In this document: one piece after another, positions 55,519 through 64,000 of the stretch | How positions within the stretch are numbered: position 1 is the stretch's first letter | Layout of the letters: each line of letters begins with the position of its first letter | Made by a program: the position numbers and the translations under genes | Notes under the pieces: generated by a model | Told to the model about the DNA's origin: nothing | Seen by the model: only the letters and a program-made list of their open reading frames with translations | The model's database searches: none | DNA from: Halalkalibacillus sediminis | Lineage (GTDB): Bacteria > Bacillota > Bacilli > Bacillales > Alkalibacillaceae | Reading direction: 5' to 3' | Length of the DNA stretch: 64,000 nucleotides | NCBI RefSeq assembly: GCF_002844535.1 | Contig: NZ_PJNH01000003.1 | Coordinates: 310,001-374,000 of the forward strand

Positions 55519-55859
55519 ATTCCTGTAATCCTCCTTTATCTAGCTACTTAAATGTATGTTAGTAATAACTTTCATTAATTAGAAAAAAATTAGCCCTCTT
55601 CTAATGGGCACTTTTTTAAATACAATGTTAGTTATCACTAACATACATATTAGCAATAAATATCATGATTGTAAAGGAGGCTTTGAAAAGCATAGGAAAC
55701 CGTATTTGTATAAAGTAAGAACTTTCGCTCTTAGATTGCTCCCTTTTTATTCGTATAGATTTTGGATATGATTCCCTTCGCTTCATTTAATAATTTATAT
55801 GCAATAGGCAAAACTACAATCGATATTCCCACTAGGTTTAGAAATGAGGTGAGTTGTCG
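55519..55859. other. Spacer between the exporter operon and the ClC gene
   Basis: It holds the two operator-like sites at 55552-55648 and, beyond that, AT-rich sequence with no clear gene. A minus-strand frame (55731-55853) encodes a hydrophobic peptide without a ribosome site. Confidence 0.5.
55552..55648 (-). promoter_or_regulatory. Two operator-like sites for the TetR regulator
   Basis: The first site is an exact inverted repeat ATGTTAGT-TATC-ACTAACAT (55625-55644). The sequence AGTTATCACTAACATACAT at 55630-55648 recurs on the other strand at 55570-55552 as AGTTATTACTAACATACAT, 18 of 19 identical. Both lie between the exporter start (55518) and the ClC gene. The TetR gene in the same operon is the likely binder (inference). 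Confidence 0.65.
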
Positions 55860-57176
55860 ATGCTTCAAAAATATAAAAACTTTTTTTCGATTCTTATTCA
55901 GTGGATTTTCTTTGGAAGCATAATTGGTTTAATCGTTGGTTCGGCAACAACTCTCCTTTTAGAAGTAAACGATTTTCTGGGGGATGATATACGTTCAAAA
56001 AGAGATTGGCTTATTTTGTTTCTCCCCTTTGGAGGAATAATCATAGGGTACATATATATGAAATACGGAAAGGTATTTTCGAATAATACCTTGAATGACA
56101 CGGCTGAATTAAATAATCTCGTGATAGACACAGTTCATGGAAAAAAAGAAGTACCGCGTAGAATGGGGCCCATCGTCTATTTCGGGACTTTTATAACAGT
56201 CTTGTTTGGCGGTTCTACCGGTCGTGAAGGTGCAGCGATCCAAATGGGAGGCAGTGTAGCTGCAGCAGTCAATAAATTCTTTAAAGTAAACAAACTCGAC
56301 AAAAAAATCCTAATGATGAGTGGAATAAGCGCTGGCTTTGGTTCTGCCTTTGGTGCACCCATGACCGGTGTTGTATTTGGTATGGAGATGGCTGCATTAG
56401 GAAAATTGAGATTTGAAGCACTTGTACCATGTCTTACGGCGAGCTTTGTTGGTCACTATGTAACGACAGCAGCGTGGGGACATAAACACGAAGAATTCAT
56501 CATACAAAACGTACCTGAAGTTTCGATTATTATATTTATGAAAGTTATTCTCTTAACTCTCATCTTCAGTTTGATCAGTGTTTTCTACTGCCAGTTGAGA
56601 CATGGAATACAAATTTACTCCGAGAAACTTTTCAAGAAAAATCATATGAAAAGAGCATTTGCTGGAGGAGTCGTCATTGTAGTATTAACATTGATTGTTG
56701 GTTCACAAGACTACAATGGCCGGGGATTAGAGATGCTTCAACAATCTTTCCAGGAAGAAGTCCCTCCTTTTGCTTTTTTCGCCAAGCTGATCTTTACTGC
56801 GGTAACCTTAGGCAGCGGCTTTGTCGGTGGGGAAGCCATCCCCTTATTTTTCATTGGCGCAACACTAGGTAATGCTTTACATACATTGGTTGACTTACCG
56901 ATATCGTTTGTTGCTGCATTAGGATTAATTGCTGCCTTCAGTGCTGGTGCCAACACCCCTTTGGCGGCCTTCCTTTTGGCAATGGAGATGTTTAATGGAG
57001 AAGGATTAGAATACTTTTTCGTTGTTTGTTTGGTTAGCTATCTATTCTCAGGACATCATGGATTATGGCCGTCGCAGAAAATATATGCACCTAAGAGCCG
57101 TTTATATAATCTTCCCCCTGGAGAAACCATAGAAAATGTAGAAAAACAGAAAAAACGCATTAAACAGAATGAATGA
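55860..57176 (+). CDS. Voltage-gated chloride channel (ClC) family protein
   Basis: A 438-residue ClC-type protein with about ten or more helices. Conserved parts are GGSTGREGAAIQMGGSVA (about 119-136, the GREGP site with Ala for Pro) and SGFVGGEAIPLFFIGATLGN (about 319-338, the GxFxP-like site), and SAGFGSAFGAPMTGVVFGME. It lacks CBS domains. It could be a Cl-/H+ antiporter or channel, fitting a high-salt organism; I cannot decide which. ATG 55860 is 6 bases after GAGGTGAG. Confidence 0.85.
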   Translation: MLQKYKNFFSILIQWIFFGSIIGLIVGSATTLLLEVNDFLGDDIRSKRDWLILFLPFGGIIIGYIYMKYGKVFSNNTLNDTAELNNLVIDTVHGKKEVPRRMGPIVYFGTFITVLFGGSTGREGAAIQMGGSVAAAVNKFFKVNKLDKKILMMSGISAGFGSAFGAPMTGVVFGMEMAALGKLRFEALVPCLTASFVGHYVTTAAWGHKHEEFIIQNVPEVSIIIFMKVILLTLIFSLISVFYCQLRHGIQIYSEKLFKKNHMKRAFAGGVVIVVLTLIVGSQDYNGRGLEMLQQSFQEEVPPFAFFAKLIFTAVTLGSGFVGGEAIPLFFIGATLGNALHTLVDLPISFVAALGLIAAFSAGANTPLAAFLLAMEMFNGEGLEYFFVVCLVSYLFSGHHGLWPSQKIYAPKSRLYNLPPGETIENVEKQKKRIKQNE

Positions 57177-57342
57177 TGCTGAAAGCCGGCTACCATTTTC
57201 TCGTTCGCACCCAGCATTCTGGGACCTTAGATAAACGCCTTATGGCTATTCAGCTTAGTTGTCGGGACCAGGATGGTATCAAAGAGAATTTTTGTTAAAA
57301 ATTAGACAAACCCTTCCCTTGAACTTTTCGTTTATACCTATT

Positions 57343-57352
57343 AAAGTATATA
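57343..57352 (+). promoter_or_regulatory. Possible promoter -10 upstream of the Dus gene
   Basis: TATATAATG stands out in an AT-rich stretch about 105 bases before the Dus start; the best -35 at 16 bases (TTCGTT) is weak. Confidence 0.35.
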
Positions 57353-57453
57353 ATGATGAAATCCAGCCTGAATATGTTCAGCCTGATGAATTAAGCATTT
57401 TTACTTTGTATTTTTGGGAACATGTTTCCCTTAACGAAAGGGTTCAGATATAT

Positions 57454-58452
57454 ATGAAAGACAATTTTTGGAATGAGTTGCCGCGACCGTTTTTCGTGCT
57501 GGCACCGATGGAAGCTGTGACAGATGTCGTGTTTCGCCACGTCGTGAGTGAAGCAGCGAGTCCTGACGTCTTTTTTACAGAATTTACGAATACGGAGAGC
57601 TACTGCCACCCGAAAGGTAAAGACAGCGTCAAAGGTCGCCTGACATTTACGGAAGATGAACAGCCGATCGTTGCGCATATTTGGGGAGACAAGCCTGAAT
57701 ACTTCCGCCAGATGAGTATCGGAATGGCCGAAATGGGCTTTCGCGGTGTAGATATCAATATGGGATGTCCAGTGCAGAACGTTGCAGCGAAGGGTAAAGG
57801 ATCTGGCCTGATTCGATACCCAGAGACTGCAGCAGACATCATTCAAGCAGCCAAAGCAGGTGGAATACCCGTCAGTGTGAAGACTCGTCTTGGATATACG
57901 GAAGTCGACGAATGGCGCGACTGGTTGAAGCACCTGTTTGAACAGGACATTGCCAACCTTTCCATTCATTTGCGCACAAGAAAAGAGATGAGCGATTACG
58001 ATGCTCACTGGGAGCTGATTCCTGAAATCAAGCAACTCCGGGACGAAGTCGCTCCTCACACGCTTCTGACCATCAACGGTGATATCCCTGATCGTCAGAA
58101 GGGGATTGAACTCGCAGAAAAATATGGTGTGGACGGCGTCATGATCGGACGCGGGATCTTCCATAACCCATTCGCTTTCGAAAAAGAGAAGAAAGAGCAC
58201 ACTAGTGAAGAGCTACTCGATCTCCTCAGGCTGCAACTCGACCTTCACGATAAATATTCAGAAGAACTCGAACCAAGACAGTTCAAACCTCTTCGACGCT
58301 TCTTTAAGATTTACGTCAAAGGTTTCAGAGGTGCCAGCGCTTTGAGAAACGATCTGATGAGCGCCAATTCAACCGATGAAGCACGTGCGCTGCTCGATGA
58401 ATATACAGGGGGCGGAAAATTGAAGGAAGCAGAAGGATTTTCAATATCTTAA
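57454..58452 (+). CDS. tRNA-dihydrouridine synthase
   Basis: A 332-residue FMN enzyme that reduces uridine to dihydrouridine in the tRNA D-loop or other sites. The FMN motif is APMEAVTD (17-24) and the catalytic cysteine is Cys105 in [24 protein letters not shown] and NGDI/GVMIGRG complete the barrel. The helical C-terminal domain follows (from about 250). The frame stays open 65 codons upstream to 57259, but the extra part has no ribosome site and no homologous pattern, and GAAAGGG lies before ATG 57454. Which uridine is modified is unclear; this is not assigned to DusA, B or C. Confidence 0.92.
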   Translation: MKDNFWNELPRPFFVLAPMEAVTDVVFRHVVSEAASPDVFFTEFTNTESYCHPKGKDSVKGRLTFTEDEQPIVAHIWGDKPEYFRQMSIGMAEMGFRGVDINMGCPVQNVAAKGKGSGLIRYPETAADIIQAAKAGGIPVSVKTRLGYTEVDEWRDWLKHLFEQDIANLSIHLRTRKEMSDYDAHWELIPEIKQLRDEVAPHTLLTINGDIPDRQKGIELAEKYGVDGVMIGRGIFHNPFAFEKEKKEHTSEELLDLLRLQLDLHDKYSEELEPRQFKPLRRFFKIYVKGFRGASALRNDLMSANSTDEARALLDEYTGGGKLKEAEGFSIS

Positions 58453-58490
58453 TGATAGTCCGGATTGTTAGAACCTAATCATTTACCAGA

Positions 58491-58522
58491 AGAGAAAAGC
58501 AATTAGTGCTTTTCTCTTTTTT
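58491..58522 (+). terminator. Terminator of the Dus gene
   Basis: Exact arms AGAGAAAAGCA (58491-58501) and TGCTTTTCTCT (58507-58517), then TTTTT. Confidence 0.9.
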
Positions 58523-58617
58523 ATGATTAAAAAAGTTATTATTTCCCTTTAATTTTTTGTTAATTTTGTTTATATATTTCCTTATCGGTTATATAGATGT
58601 AATAAAGGAGGGATTTT

Positions 58618-58935
58618 ATGTCAAACGAATATGTTATGGAAGGATTAGCGAACCTTTTTAAAGGTAAAGAAGCTGTCGGTGGAAAGTTGTATTTATCAGA
58701 AGAAGAATTAAACCACCACCCTCACAAATTAAACGTCCAAAAGGGAGATACCACCATTCGCTTAGAAGAGGTCAGCGAAATTGAGTCAAAAAAATCTTTT
58801 AAGGTTCTCAATAACGTAATGATCGTTAAGACAGTGAGTGGTGAAGAACACAAATTCGTGGTGAATAAGCGAAACAAATGGGTTGATAAAATCAATTCAT
58901 TAAGAGAACGCAGTGAAACAACCACAGGGGTATAG
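58618..58935 (+). CDS. GRAM/PH-like domain protein
   Basis: A 105-residue protein with a single beta-rich domain resembling bacterial GRAM/PH-like domains: GGKLYLSEEELNHHPHKLN (about 21-39), RLEEVSEIE, NNVMIVKTVSGEEHKFVV and a closing KWVDKINSL helix. Such domains often bind lipid or protein at the membrane; role unknown. AAAGGAGGG precedes the ATG. Confidence 0.75.
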   Translation: MSNEYVMEGLANLFKGKEAVGGKLYLSEEELNHHPHKLNVQKGDTTIRLEEVSEIESKKSFKVLNNVMIVKTVSGEEHKFVVNKRNKWVDKINSLRERSETTTGV

Positions 58936-59021
58936 GATTGTAGGACCGACATAGAGACATAAAGCAACCAGATATACTTAAGAAAACATTCAGTCGCATA
59001 TTCTAGGATACAAAACACTGA

Positions 59022-59056
59022 AAGAACTTCCTACCAATCAGGAAGTTCTTTTTCTT
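59022..59056 (+). terminator. Terminator of the GRAM/PH-like gene
   Basis: Exact arms AGAACTTCCT (59023-59032) and AGGAAGTTCT (59040-59049), then TTTTTCTTT. Confidence 0.85.
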
Positions 59057-59118
59057 TATTTAGATAGAATAGTATGTTTCCTTGTTGGGAGATCGACGTA
59101 CTAGTGATCAAAAGATAT

Positions 59119-60231
59119 TTACACCGACCTACTCGTAATATCCTTCGCTCGTAAAACTGCTTTTTCCGCTGCCAAAAGAGCTCCTTCAAGATGACCCCCA
59201 CCATGCTGCGAATCAGCTTCTGTACCTGCAAAGACAATCTTGTTTTCCCACATTTCCGCTTCTGGTGGTAGGCCATAAATCGGAAATTCTCTTAACGGGT
59301 CCAAGTCCTCCTCTACTGCCGTCAGGGAATCCTGGGACCAATCCTTATATAAAATCGTCTCTACTTCTTGTGCAGAGGGTCCAAAAAGCCGAACCAGCTG
59401 GTCTTTAACTTGTGCTAATACTCTATCCTTTCCAAATTGCCGACGTGTTATTGCTGGCATACCGAAGAACCCGAATAACGCACCAGATCCTGTTTCGGGT
59501 GAAGCATCATGAATTTCCTGTAATGGTCCAGCCCAACTCGTTGCAAAACCAGAGAGACCAGCTTCCCTCCAAAAAGGTCGATCATAGATAGCAATAGCCT
59601 TGGCCTGCCCTGCCATCCATGTCGGTTTACTGACAAGGTTATTAATGACGTTTGGAGGAAGAGAAGGTGAGAATTCGATCTGCTTCGCCACAATTCTTGG
59701 AGGCAATGCTAAGATGACGGCGCTCGCTGAAAGCGTTCTTGGCTGTCCATCAGCACCATCTGCTTCAATCGTTATAGCACCTTTTTCATCATATCGAATG
59801 GCTGTCACCTGGGTTTCTAATTCTACTACTTCATCGGGAATAGTACTTGTTACTGAATCGATTAATGTCTGCACACCGCCTTTTATTCTTACGGACTCGC
59901 CTCCCGCATTTTCAGGGAGTATCATTCGTTCAGGACGCACATTTTGATCTCGTTCAGCAAGTATTGTGCCTTTGGCGTACTGTTCGAATGTATCTATGTT
60001 CAGTTCTTTTACAAGGTTGGTAATTCTACTTTCAAACTGCGGCCAAAACCATGTGGGACCTAAGTCAAAGTTGCCTAGCTCAGGTCTATTGTGTACAGAG
60101 GTGCTTAAGACTCTGCCACCACACCGATCTCTAGCCTCTAGAACCTTACATTCTATGCCTTCTGCAGTCAGCAATGACGCAGCCCACAGACCACTTAAGC
60201 CCGCTCCAACAATAACAATTGGATGTTTCAT
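59119..60231 (-). CDS. Flavin-containing amine oxidase family protein
   Basis: A 370-residue FAD enzyme with the N-terminal Rossmann motif VIVGAGLSGLWAASLL (6-21) and EARDRCGGR (32-40), then a substrate domain and the C-terminal FAD motif IVFAGTEADSQHGGGHLEGALLAAE (two pieces, about 330-356). The family oxidises primary or secondary amines. This protein is shorter than typical MAO and lacks signal and membrane parts. GGAGAGGG precedes the ATG. Substrate unknown. Confidence 0.88.
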   Translation of the reverse strand: MKHPIVIVGAGLSGLWAASLLTAEGIECKVLEARDRCGGRVLSTSVHNRPELGNFDLGPTWFWPQFESRITNLVKELNIDTFEQYAKGTILAERDQNVRPERMILPENAGGESVRIKGGVQTLIDSVTSTIPDEVVELETQVTAIRYDEKGAITIEADGADGQPRTLSASAVILALPPRIVAKQIEFSPSLPPNVINNLVSKPTWMAGQAKAIAIYDRPFWREAGLSGFATSWAGPLQEIHDASPETGSGALFGFFGMPAITRRQFGKDRVLAQVKDQLVRLFGPSAQEVETILYKDWSQDSLTAVEEDLDPLREFPIYGLPPEAEMWENKIVFAGTEADSQHGGGHLEGALLAAEKAVLRAKDITSRSV

Positions 60232-60300
60232 GTATTTTCACCCTCTCCACTCTTATTATTTGTCTTACCACTGAGTGACAACCACATTGTGGCCATTTTG

Positions 60301-61791
60301 TTATTTTTCTTTTCTCTCTAATGCCAAATCTTTCATCGTTGATCGTTTGATTTCACCAATAAGTTCAGGTTGAGCAGATAAATTCTCTCCATAAGATGGA
60401 ATCATTTCTTTAATTTTCGGTTTCCAGTGCTCAAGCTTTGTAGGGAAACAATCCTCAAGTAATCGAACCATGTCGGAAACAGAAGTCGAAGCACCTGGCG
60501 AACCTCCGAGAAGTGCCGCCAATGTTCTGTCCTCACTATGAACAACCTCCGTATCACTGAATTGGATGATTCCTTTGCCCTCGGACGTATCCTTGATCAC
60601 TTGTACGCGTTGCCCCGCAATTTTCAGCTCCCAATCCTCGTCTTTTGCATCAGGGAAGAATTCTCGTAATTCATTCATTCTTTCCTTCTTTGTTAGACGT
60701 AGTTGCTGGATCAAGTATTGCATCAGCGAGAAATTTTTGATGCCTGCCGCAGCCATCGTAAATAAATTATTCGGTTTAACCGAGGTAAAGAATTCTTTTT
60801 TGGAACCTGACTTGAGAAATTTCGGTATAAAGCCTGCGAATGGCCCGAAAATCAACTTTTTTTCGCCACCAATATACCTTGTATCTAAATGGGGAACGAC
60901 CATTTTTGGTGCACCCGGTGGATTTTTGCCGTACACTTTTGCATAATGCTTTTCGATGATTTCTGGGTTTGTACATTCCAAATACTGCCCGCTGATCGGG
61001 AAGCCACCAATGTGTTTTCCTTCAGGGAGCCCAGTCTTTTGTAGTAAAGGTAAGCTCCCCCCGCCTGCTCCTATAAAGACAAACTTAGCTCTATGGCTTC
61101 GAACTGACCCTTTTCCATCACGAACTTTCAACTCCCATAACCCCTCAGAAGCTTGTTTAATATCCAACACATTGTGATTGTAATGGATGTCTACATCCTC
61201 TTGTTCTAAGTAATTACACATTTTACGTGTTAGTTCCCCATAATTTACATCGGTGCCATCATCGATCTTCGTTCCAGCAACCGGTTCATCTGAGGAACGG
61301 TTATTCATGATAAGCTGGAACCATTCCGTTAACTGCTCCCTGTCTTCCGAATACTCTATTTCTTGAAATAAAGGGTGCGCTGACAATGCGTCATATCGCT
61401 TTTTTAGAAATTGAACATGGGCCTCCCCTTTAACAAAACTCATATGAGGCAAACCAGTAATGAAATCACTTGGATTTTCAATTAATTTTCGTTTTGCCAA
61501 ATGAGCCCAGAACTGCCTCGATAATTGAAATCGTTCGTTAATTTTTACCGCCGCCTCTATATCAATGGTGCCATCTGGCTGTTCAGCTGTGTAATTCAAC
61601 TCACATAACGCAGCGTGTCCCGTACCTGAATTGTTTCGTTCATTAGAACTTTCCCCACCGGCAGATCCTAGCTGCTCAAACACGGTAAGCTTCCAATCAG
61701 GTTCTAGTTCTTTAAGCAATACACCCAAAGTGGCACTCATAATCCCAGCACCTATTAACACAACGTCGGACGTAGATGTTTCATACTTCAT
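60301..61791 (-). CDS. mqo: Malate:quinone oxidoreductase (copy 2)
   Basis: A 496-residue paralog of the protein at 47676. The FAD loop is [10 protein letters not shown] (14-23) and the family stretch reads [28 protein letters not shown] and LGGSPGAST are kept, so it should be active. Most positions differ conservatively from copy 1, which suggests an old duplication or separate acquisition. Weak CGGGG lies upstream of the ATG. It is followed on the same strand by the amine oxidase gene 69 bases away. Confidence 0.93.
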   Translation of the reverse strand: MKYETSTSDVVLIGAGIMSATLGVLLKELEPDWKLTVFEQLGSAGGESSNERNNSGTGHAALCELNYTAEQPDGTIDIEAAVKINERFQLSRQFWAHLAKRKLIENPSDFITGLPHMSFVKGEAHVQFLKKRYDALSAHPLFQEIEYSEDREQLTEWFQLIMNNRSSDEPVAGTKIDDGTDVNYGELTRKMCNYLEQEDVDIHYNHNVLDIKQASEGLWELKVRDGKGSVRSHRAKFVFIGAGGGSLPLLQKTGLPEGKHIGGFPISGQYLECTNPEIIEKHYAKVYGKNPPGAPKMVVPHLDTRYIGGEKKLIFGPFAGFIPKFLKSGSKKEFFTSVKPNNLFTMAAAGIKNFSLMQYLIQQLRLTKKERMNELREFFPDAKDEDWELKIAGQRVQVIKDTSEGKGIIQFSDTEVVHSEDRTLAALLGGSPGASTSVSDMVRLLEDCFPTKLEHWKPKIKEMIPSYGENLSAQPELIGEIKRSTMKDLALERKEK

Positions 61792-61941
61792 ATGAACATA
61801 CCCCGTTTTTTAATAGTCTTGTAGACATTTTATATATTCTAAGGTTATTTCGCAAAAGACTACTACCGAAACAATTGAACATATGTTTCTCTTCAATAGA
61901 GTTCGTTACCAAAAATCCAACTAAGAATTCGACGTCTAAAT

Positions 61942-61977
61942 AAAAAAAGAGCCGATCCCCCAGCACAGGGTGGCTCC
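61942..61977 (-). terminator. Terminator of the aldo/keto reductase gene
   Basis: GAGCC pairs with GGCTC around an inner CCC/GGG hairpin on the minus strand, followed by TTTTTTT. Confidence 0.75.
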
Positions 61978-62019
61978 TCAAGTGAATGAATCAGGAACAA
62001 TTCTCTTCAAAAACAACTG

Positions 62020-63009
62020 CTATTTATTTGGCAATGGAGCATGTTGTGAAATCAATCCTTTATCCACTAATTCACTCCAGAAAGCTTGCGGAATTTCTTG
62101 CTTCATCATTTCTACATCCTCTGCATTATGCTCGGGACGAGTTGAACCTGGAATCACGCCCCTTACAGCTGGGTGTGCAGTTGAAAACTGTAAGGCTGCC
62201 GCTTTCAAGCTTACGTTATAACTATCAGCGATTTCTTCAAGCTGTCTAACTTGATTCAATACCTCGTCAGGGATATCAGCATAATTAAAGTGATTTCCGC
62301 CAAGCAACACACCAGAATTAAACGGGCTACCTACCACGATATCGACACCTTTTTCTTCTGCTTTCGGCATCATACGCTGTAAAGCATGCTCATGCTGTAA
62401 AAGAGTGTATTGGGTAGCAGATAAGCATACATCCGGCTGGCTTTCTTCCAAGTCCAACGCAAGTTCGATTGGTTCGGTTGTATTTACACCGAGTCCCCAG
62501 GATTGAATGACCCCTTCTTCACGAAGGCGATTTAAGACTCGAAACGCTCCATTTCTAGCCTCATCAAACTTCGTAATCCATTCATCTCCATGAAAATCAG
62601 GGGAAACATCATGAACAAACACCATATCTAGACGATCAGTTTGTAACCGTTCCAGACTTTGTTCAATGGACTTCAGAGTCGCTTCCTCTGTATAGTCAGT
62701 AATTATTTTGTTGGGACGTCCATCCTGGAAGATCCCCTCTTTTTCTTCTTTCTCATCAGAGATATACCGTCCAATTTTCGTACCTATGAAATAATCATCA
62801 CGATTATACTCCGATAAAGCTTCGCCTAAACGCATTTCCGCTAAACCTGCTCCATAAAAAGGGGCAGTGTCAAAATAGCGTACTCCTTGATTCCAGGCGG
62901 ATTGGATAGTTTCCTGGGCTTCCTTTTCAGGAACGTCTCTGAACATATTCCCGAGTGGTGCGGTTCCAAGACCTACTTTATGTTTAAGCGCTTGCTCTAA
63001 CGACTTCAT
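62020..63009 (-). CDS. Aldo/keto reductase
   Basis: A 329-residue barrel enzyme of the AKR superfamily, close to the D-threo-aldose 1-dehydrogenase/pyridoxal dehydrogenase group. The catalytic tetrad is visible: Asp and Tyr in YFDTAPFYGAGLAE (about 47-60), Lys in IGTKIGRY and His in MVFVHDVSPD. GVIPGSTRPEHNAEDVE near the C-terminus binds NAD(P). ATG 63009 is 7 bases after AGGAGG; GTG 63012 is also in frame. Substrate unknown. Confidence 0.9.
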   Translation of the reverse strand: MKSLEQALKHKVGLGTAPLGNMFRDVPEKEAQETIQSAWNQGVRYFDTAPFYGAGLAEMRLGEALSEYNRDDYFIGTKIGRYISDEKEEKEGIFQDGRPNKIITDYTEEATLKSIEQSLERLQTDRLDMVFVHDVSPDFHGDEWITKFDEARNGAFRVLNRLREEGVIQSWGLGVNTTEPIELALDLEESQPDVCLSATQYTLLQHEHALQRMMPKAEEKGVDIVVGSPFNSGVLLGGNHFNYADIPDEVLNQVRQLEEIADSYNVSLKAAALQFSTAHPAVRGVIPGSTRPEHNAEDVEMMKQEIPQAFWSELVDKGLISQHAPLPNK

Positions 63010-63123
63010 CACAATTCCTCCTCGTATTATGAAGATCTATTGGTCTTTTTCCGCAATTACCCTGTGCGAAACATGAGGAGTTGATAAAGCAAAAAATCAA
63101 GTGAGTTCAAGTGATTTTTAAAT

Positions 63124-63927
63124 TTAACCTAATACCGCTTTATCGCTCGCAATTTGTTCGCCACGAATGCGCTGGAATTCGTCTAGTAAGTCTTTGATTG
63201 TGAGATTTTGTTTTTCTTCGCCTTTAACATCGAAAATGATTTGGCCTTTGTCCATCATGAACAGGCGGTTACCTAAGTCTAGTGCTTGTTGCATGTTGTG
63301 GGTGACCATCATGGTCGTTAAGCCAAATTTAGAGACAACATCGCCTGTGATTTTTGTTATTAACTCTGCTCGTGACGGGTCGAGTGCTGCTGTATGTTCG
63401 TCTAATAATAAAATGTTAGGCTCTGTAAAAGTTGCCATCAAGAGTGATAAGGCTTGGCGTTCTCCGCCAGATAGTAAGCCAACTTTCGCATTCAGGCGGT
63501 CTTCTAGTCCTAAGTTGAGCGTATCAAGATATTCTCGGAAATAGTCTTTTCGTTTTTTTGAAACACCTGGAACAAGCCGACGCTTCTTGTCTCTGGCGTA
63601 TGCCATGGCTAGGTTTTCTTCAATGGTCATGGATGGTGCTGTTCCTGCCATTGGGTCTTGGAACACGCGACCTATCATTTTTGCGCGCTTATATTCAGGA
63701 AGGTTCACAACGTTTTTATCATCAATCAGCACATCGCCCACATCGGGAATTAAGCTTCCTGAAATTACATTCATGAGTGTTGATTTACCTGCACCATTAC
63801 TTCCAATAACCGTCACGAATTCACCTTTTTTTAATTCTAAATTAATATCATCTAAGGCATTCTTCTCGTCCGGTGTACCTTCATTAAATGTTAGGGATAC
63901 GTCATGTATTTTAAGCACTGGCTTCAC
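63124..63927 (-). CDS. ABC importer ATP-binding protein (partner of ABC_sub_bind-type system)
   Basis: A 267-residue ATPase: Walker A GSNGAGKST (42-50), signature LLSGGERQALSLLMAT, Walker B ILLLDEHTAALDPSR with a His in place of the usual Pro after Glu, and switch His in VTHNMQQAL. This pattern, with 'DEHTAALDP', is typical of the ATPase that works with ABC_sub_bind lipoproteins and a branched-chain-like permease. The GTG start at 63927 overlaps the permease gene by 17 bases. Confidence 0.85.
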   Translation of the reverse strand: MKPVLKIHDVSLTFNEGTPDEKNALDDINLELKKGEFVTVIGSNGAGKSTLMNVISGSLIPDVGDVLIDDKNVVNLPEYKRAKMIGRVFQDPMAGTAPSMTIEENLAMAYARDKKRRLVPGVSKKRKDYFREYLDTLNLGLEDRLNAKVGLLSGGERQALSLLMATFTEPNILLLDEHTAALDPSRAELITKITGDVVSKFGLTTMMVTHNMQQALDLGNRLFMMDKGQIIFDVKGEEKQNLTIKDLLDEFQRIRGEQIASDKAVLG

Positions 63928-64000
63928 TCCCCCTTCGGTCCATGAGTGCTGCTCGTTTGGCTAGTCGACGTTTTTTCTCACGTCTTGCTTGTAATACTTT
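63911..64000 (-). CDS. ABC importer permease, C-terminal end (cut by window)
   Basis: Only the last 29 codons are visible. The tail is basic (KKRRLAKRAALM region), the cytoplasmic end expected for a permease. It overlaps the ATPase gene by 17 bases, so the two are coupled. The identification comes from position. Confidence 0.55.
   Translation of the reverse strand, partial: KVLQARREKKRRLAKRAALMDRRGSEASA

Noticed and set aside
55731-55853. Minus-strand hydrophobic frame (LVGISIVVLPIAYKLL) before the ClC gene
   Set aside because: No start codon with ribosome site; at most a decayed remnant.
57259-57453. N-terminal extension of the Dus protein
   Set aside because: The open frame upstream of 57454 has no ribosome site or family similarity and contains a promoter-like sequence.
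57391-58200. Long open frame (269 codons) on the minus strand opposite the Dus gene
   Set aside because: It is antisense to a clearly conserved enzyme, has Cys/His/Phe-rich composition and no ribosome site; a shadow of codon bias.
1-64000. Search for CRISPR arrays, tRNA, rRNA, IS elements, toxin-antitoxin or phage modules
   Set aside because: I saw no regularly spaced direct repeats, tRNA cloverleaf, transposase or integrase motifs. The only tandem repeat is the 21-base array at 25813-25959, which has no spacers.

Overview
The window looks like a chromosomal segment of a low-GC, endospore-forming, moderately halophilic member of the Bacillaceae (Halobacillus/Pontibacillus/Virgibacillus-like). 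The evidence is strong Shine-Dalgarno sites with frequent TTG/GTG starts, an H-type small acid-soluble spore protein, a complete ectABC ectoine operon, very acidic extracytoplasmic proteins, and Bacillaceae-type families (DUF2200, DUF2935, DUF4871, staygreen, phasin-like/UbiB pair). The genus is inferred, not proven. I saw no rRNA, tRNA, CRISPR array, insertion sequence or prophage module.

Layout. 0-10.5 kb: a cut S9 peptidase, a PQQ-type sugar dehydrogenase lipoprotein, an unusual small protein with a caspase/DUF4347-like pattern, rlmN, two TraB/GumN-type proteins (one fused to leucine-rich repeats), an SDR, a GNAT and small membrane proteins. 10.7-22.1 kb: a MurE-like ligase with an altered substrate motif, a phospholipase-D-like membrane protein, two ABC-2 exporters (each ATPase plus permease), a large ion-transporter-type permease, sspH, a stress-type SDR and an acidic membrane protein. 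22.3-31.2 kb: a SurA-like lipoprotein, argGH, a 21-bp tandem-repeat spacer, ectABC, and a polar amino-acid ABC importer. 31.2-41.7 kb: an orphan oligopeptide-type permease pair, a threonine synthase, a DUF3298 protein, a staygreen fusion protein, TauE/SafE, DedA, UbiB kinase with a phasin-like partner, and class I fructose-bisphosphate aldolase.

41.7-50.6 kb is a mostly minus-strand, AT-rich accessory stretch of small genes (VOC proteins, DUF4871 lipoprotein, aminoglycoside-phosphotransferase-like kinase, Nudix, DUF2200, tiny membrane proteins). It contains several broken genes: a frameshifted small membrane protein, a C-terminal lipoprotein remnant and a DUF421 pseudogene, and also the first malate:quinone oxidoreductase. 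50.7-64 kb: an MBL hydrolase, DUF2935, a TetR-controlled RND/MMPL exporter split into two overlapping genes with a clear inverted-repeat operator upstream, a ClC channel, a tRNA-dihydrouridine synthase, a GRAM/PH-like protein, a flavin amine oxidase, a second malate:quinone oxidoreductase, an aldo/keto reductase, and the start of an ABC importer that runs off the right edge.

Functionally the window combines salt adaptation (ectoine synthesis next to amino-acid uptake), arginine biosynthesis, quinone-linked respiration (two Mqo), several exporters and cell-envelope proteins. The least explained pieces are the caspase-like protein, the staygreen fusion, the MurE paralog, the LRR-GumN lipoprotein and the split RND exporter. 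I found no convincing new multi-gene defence or mobile system.
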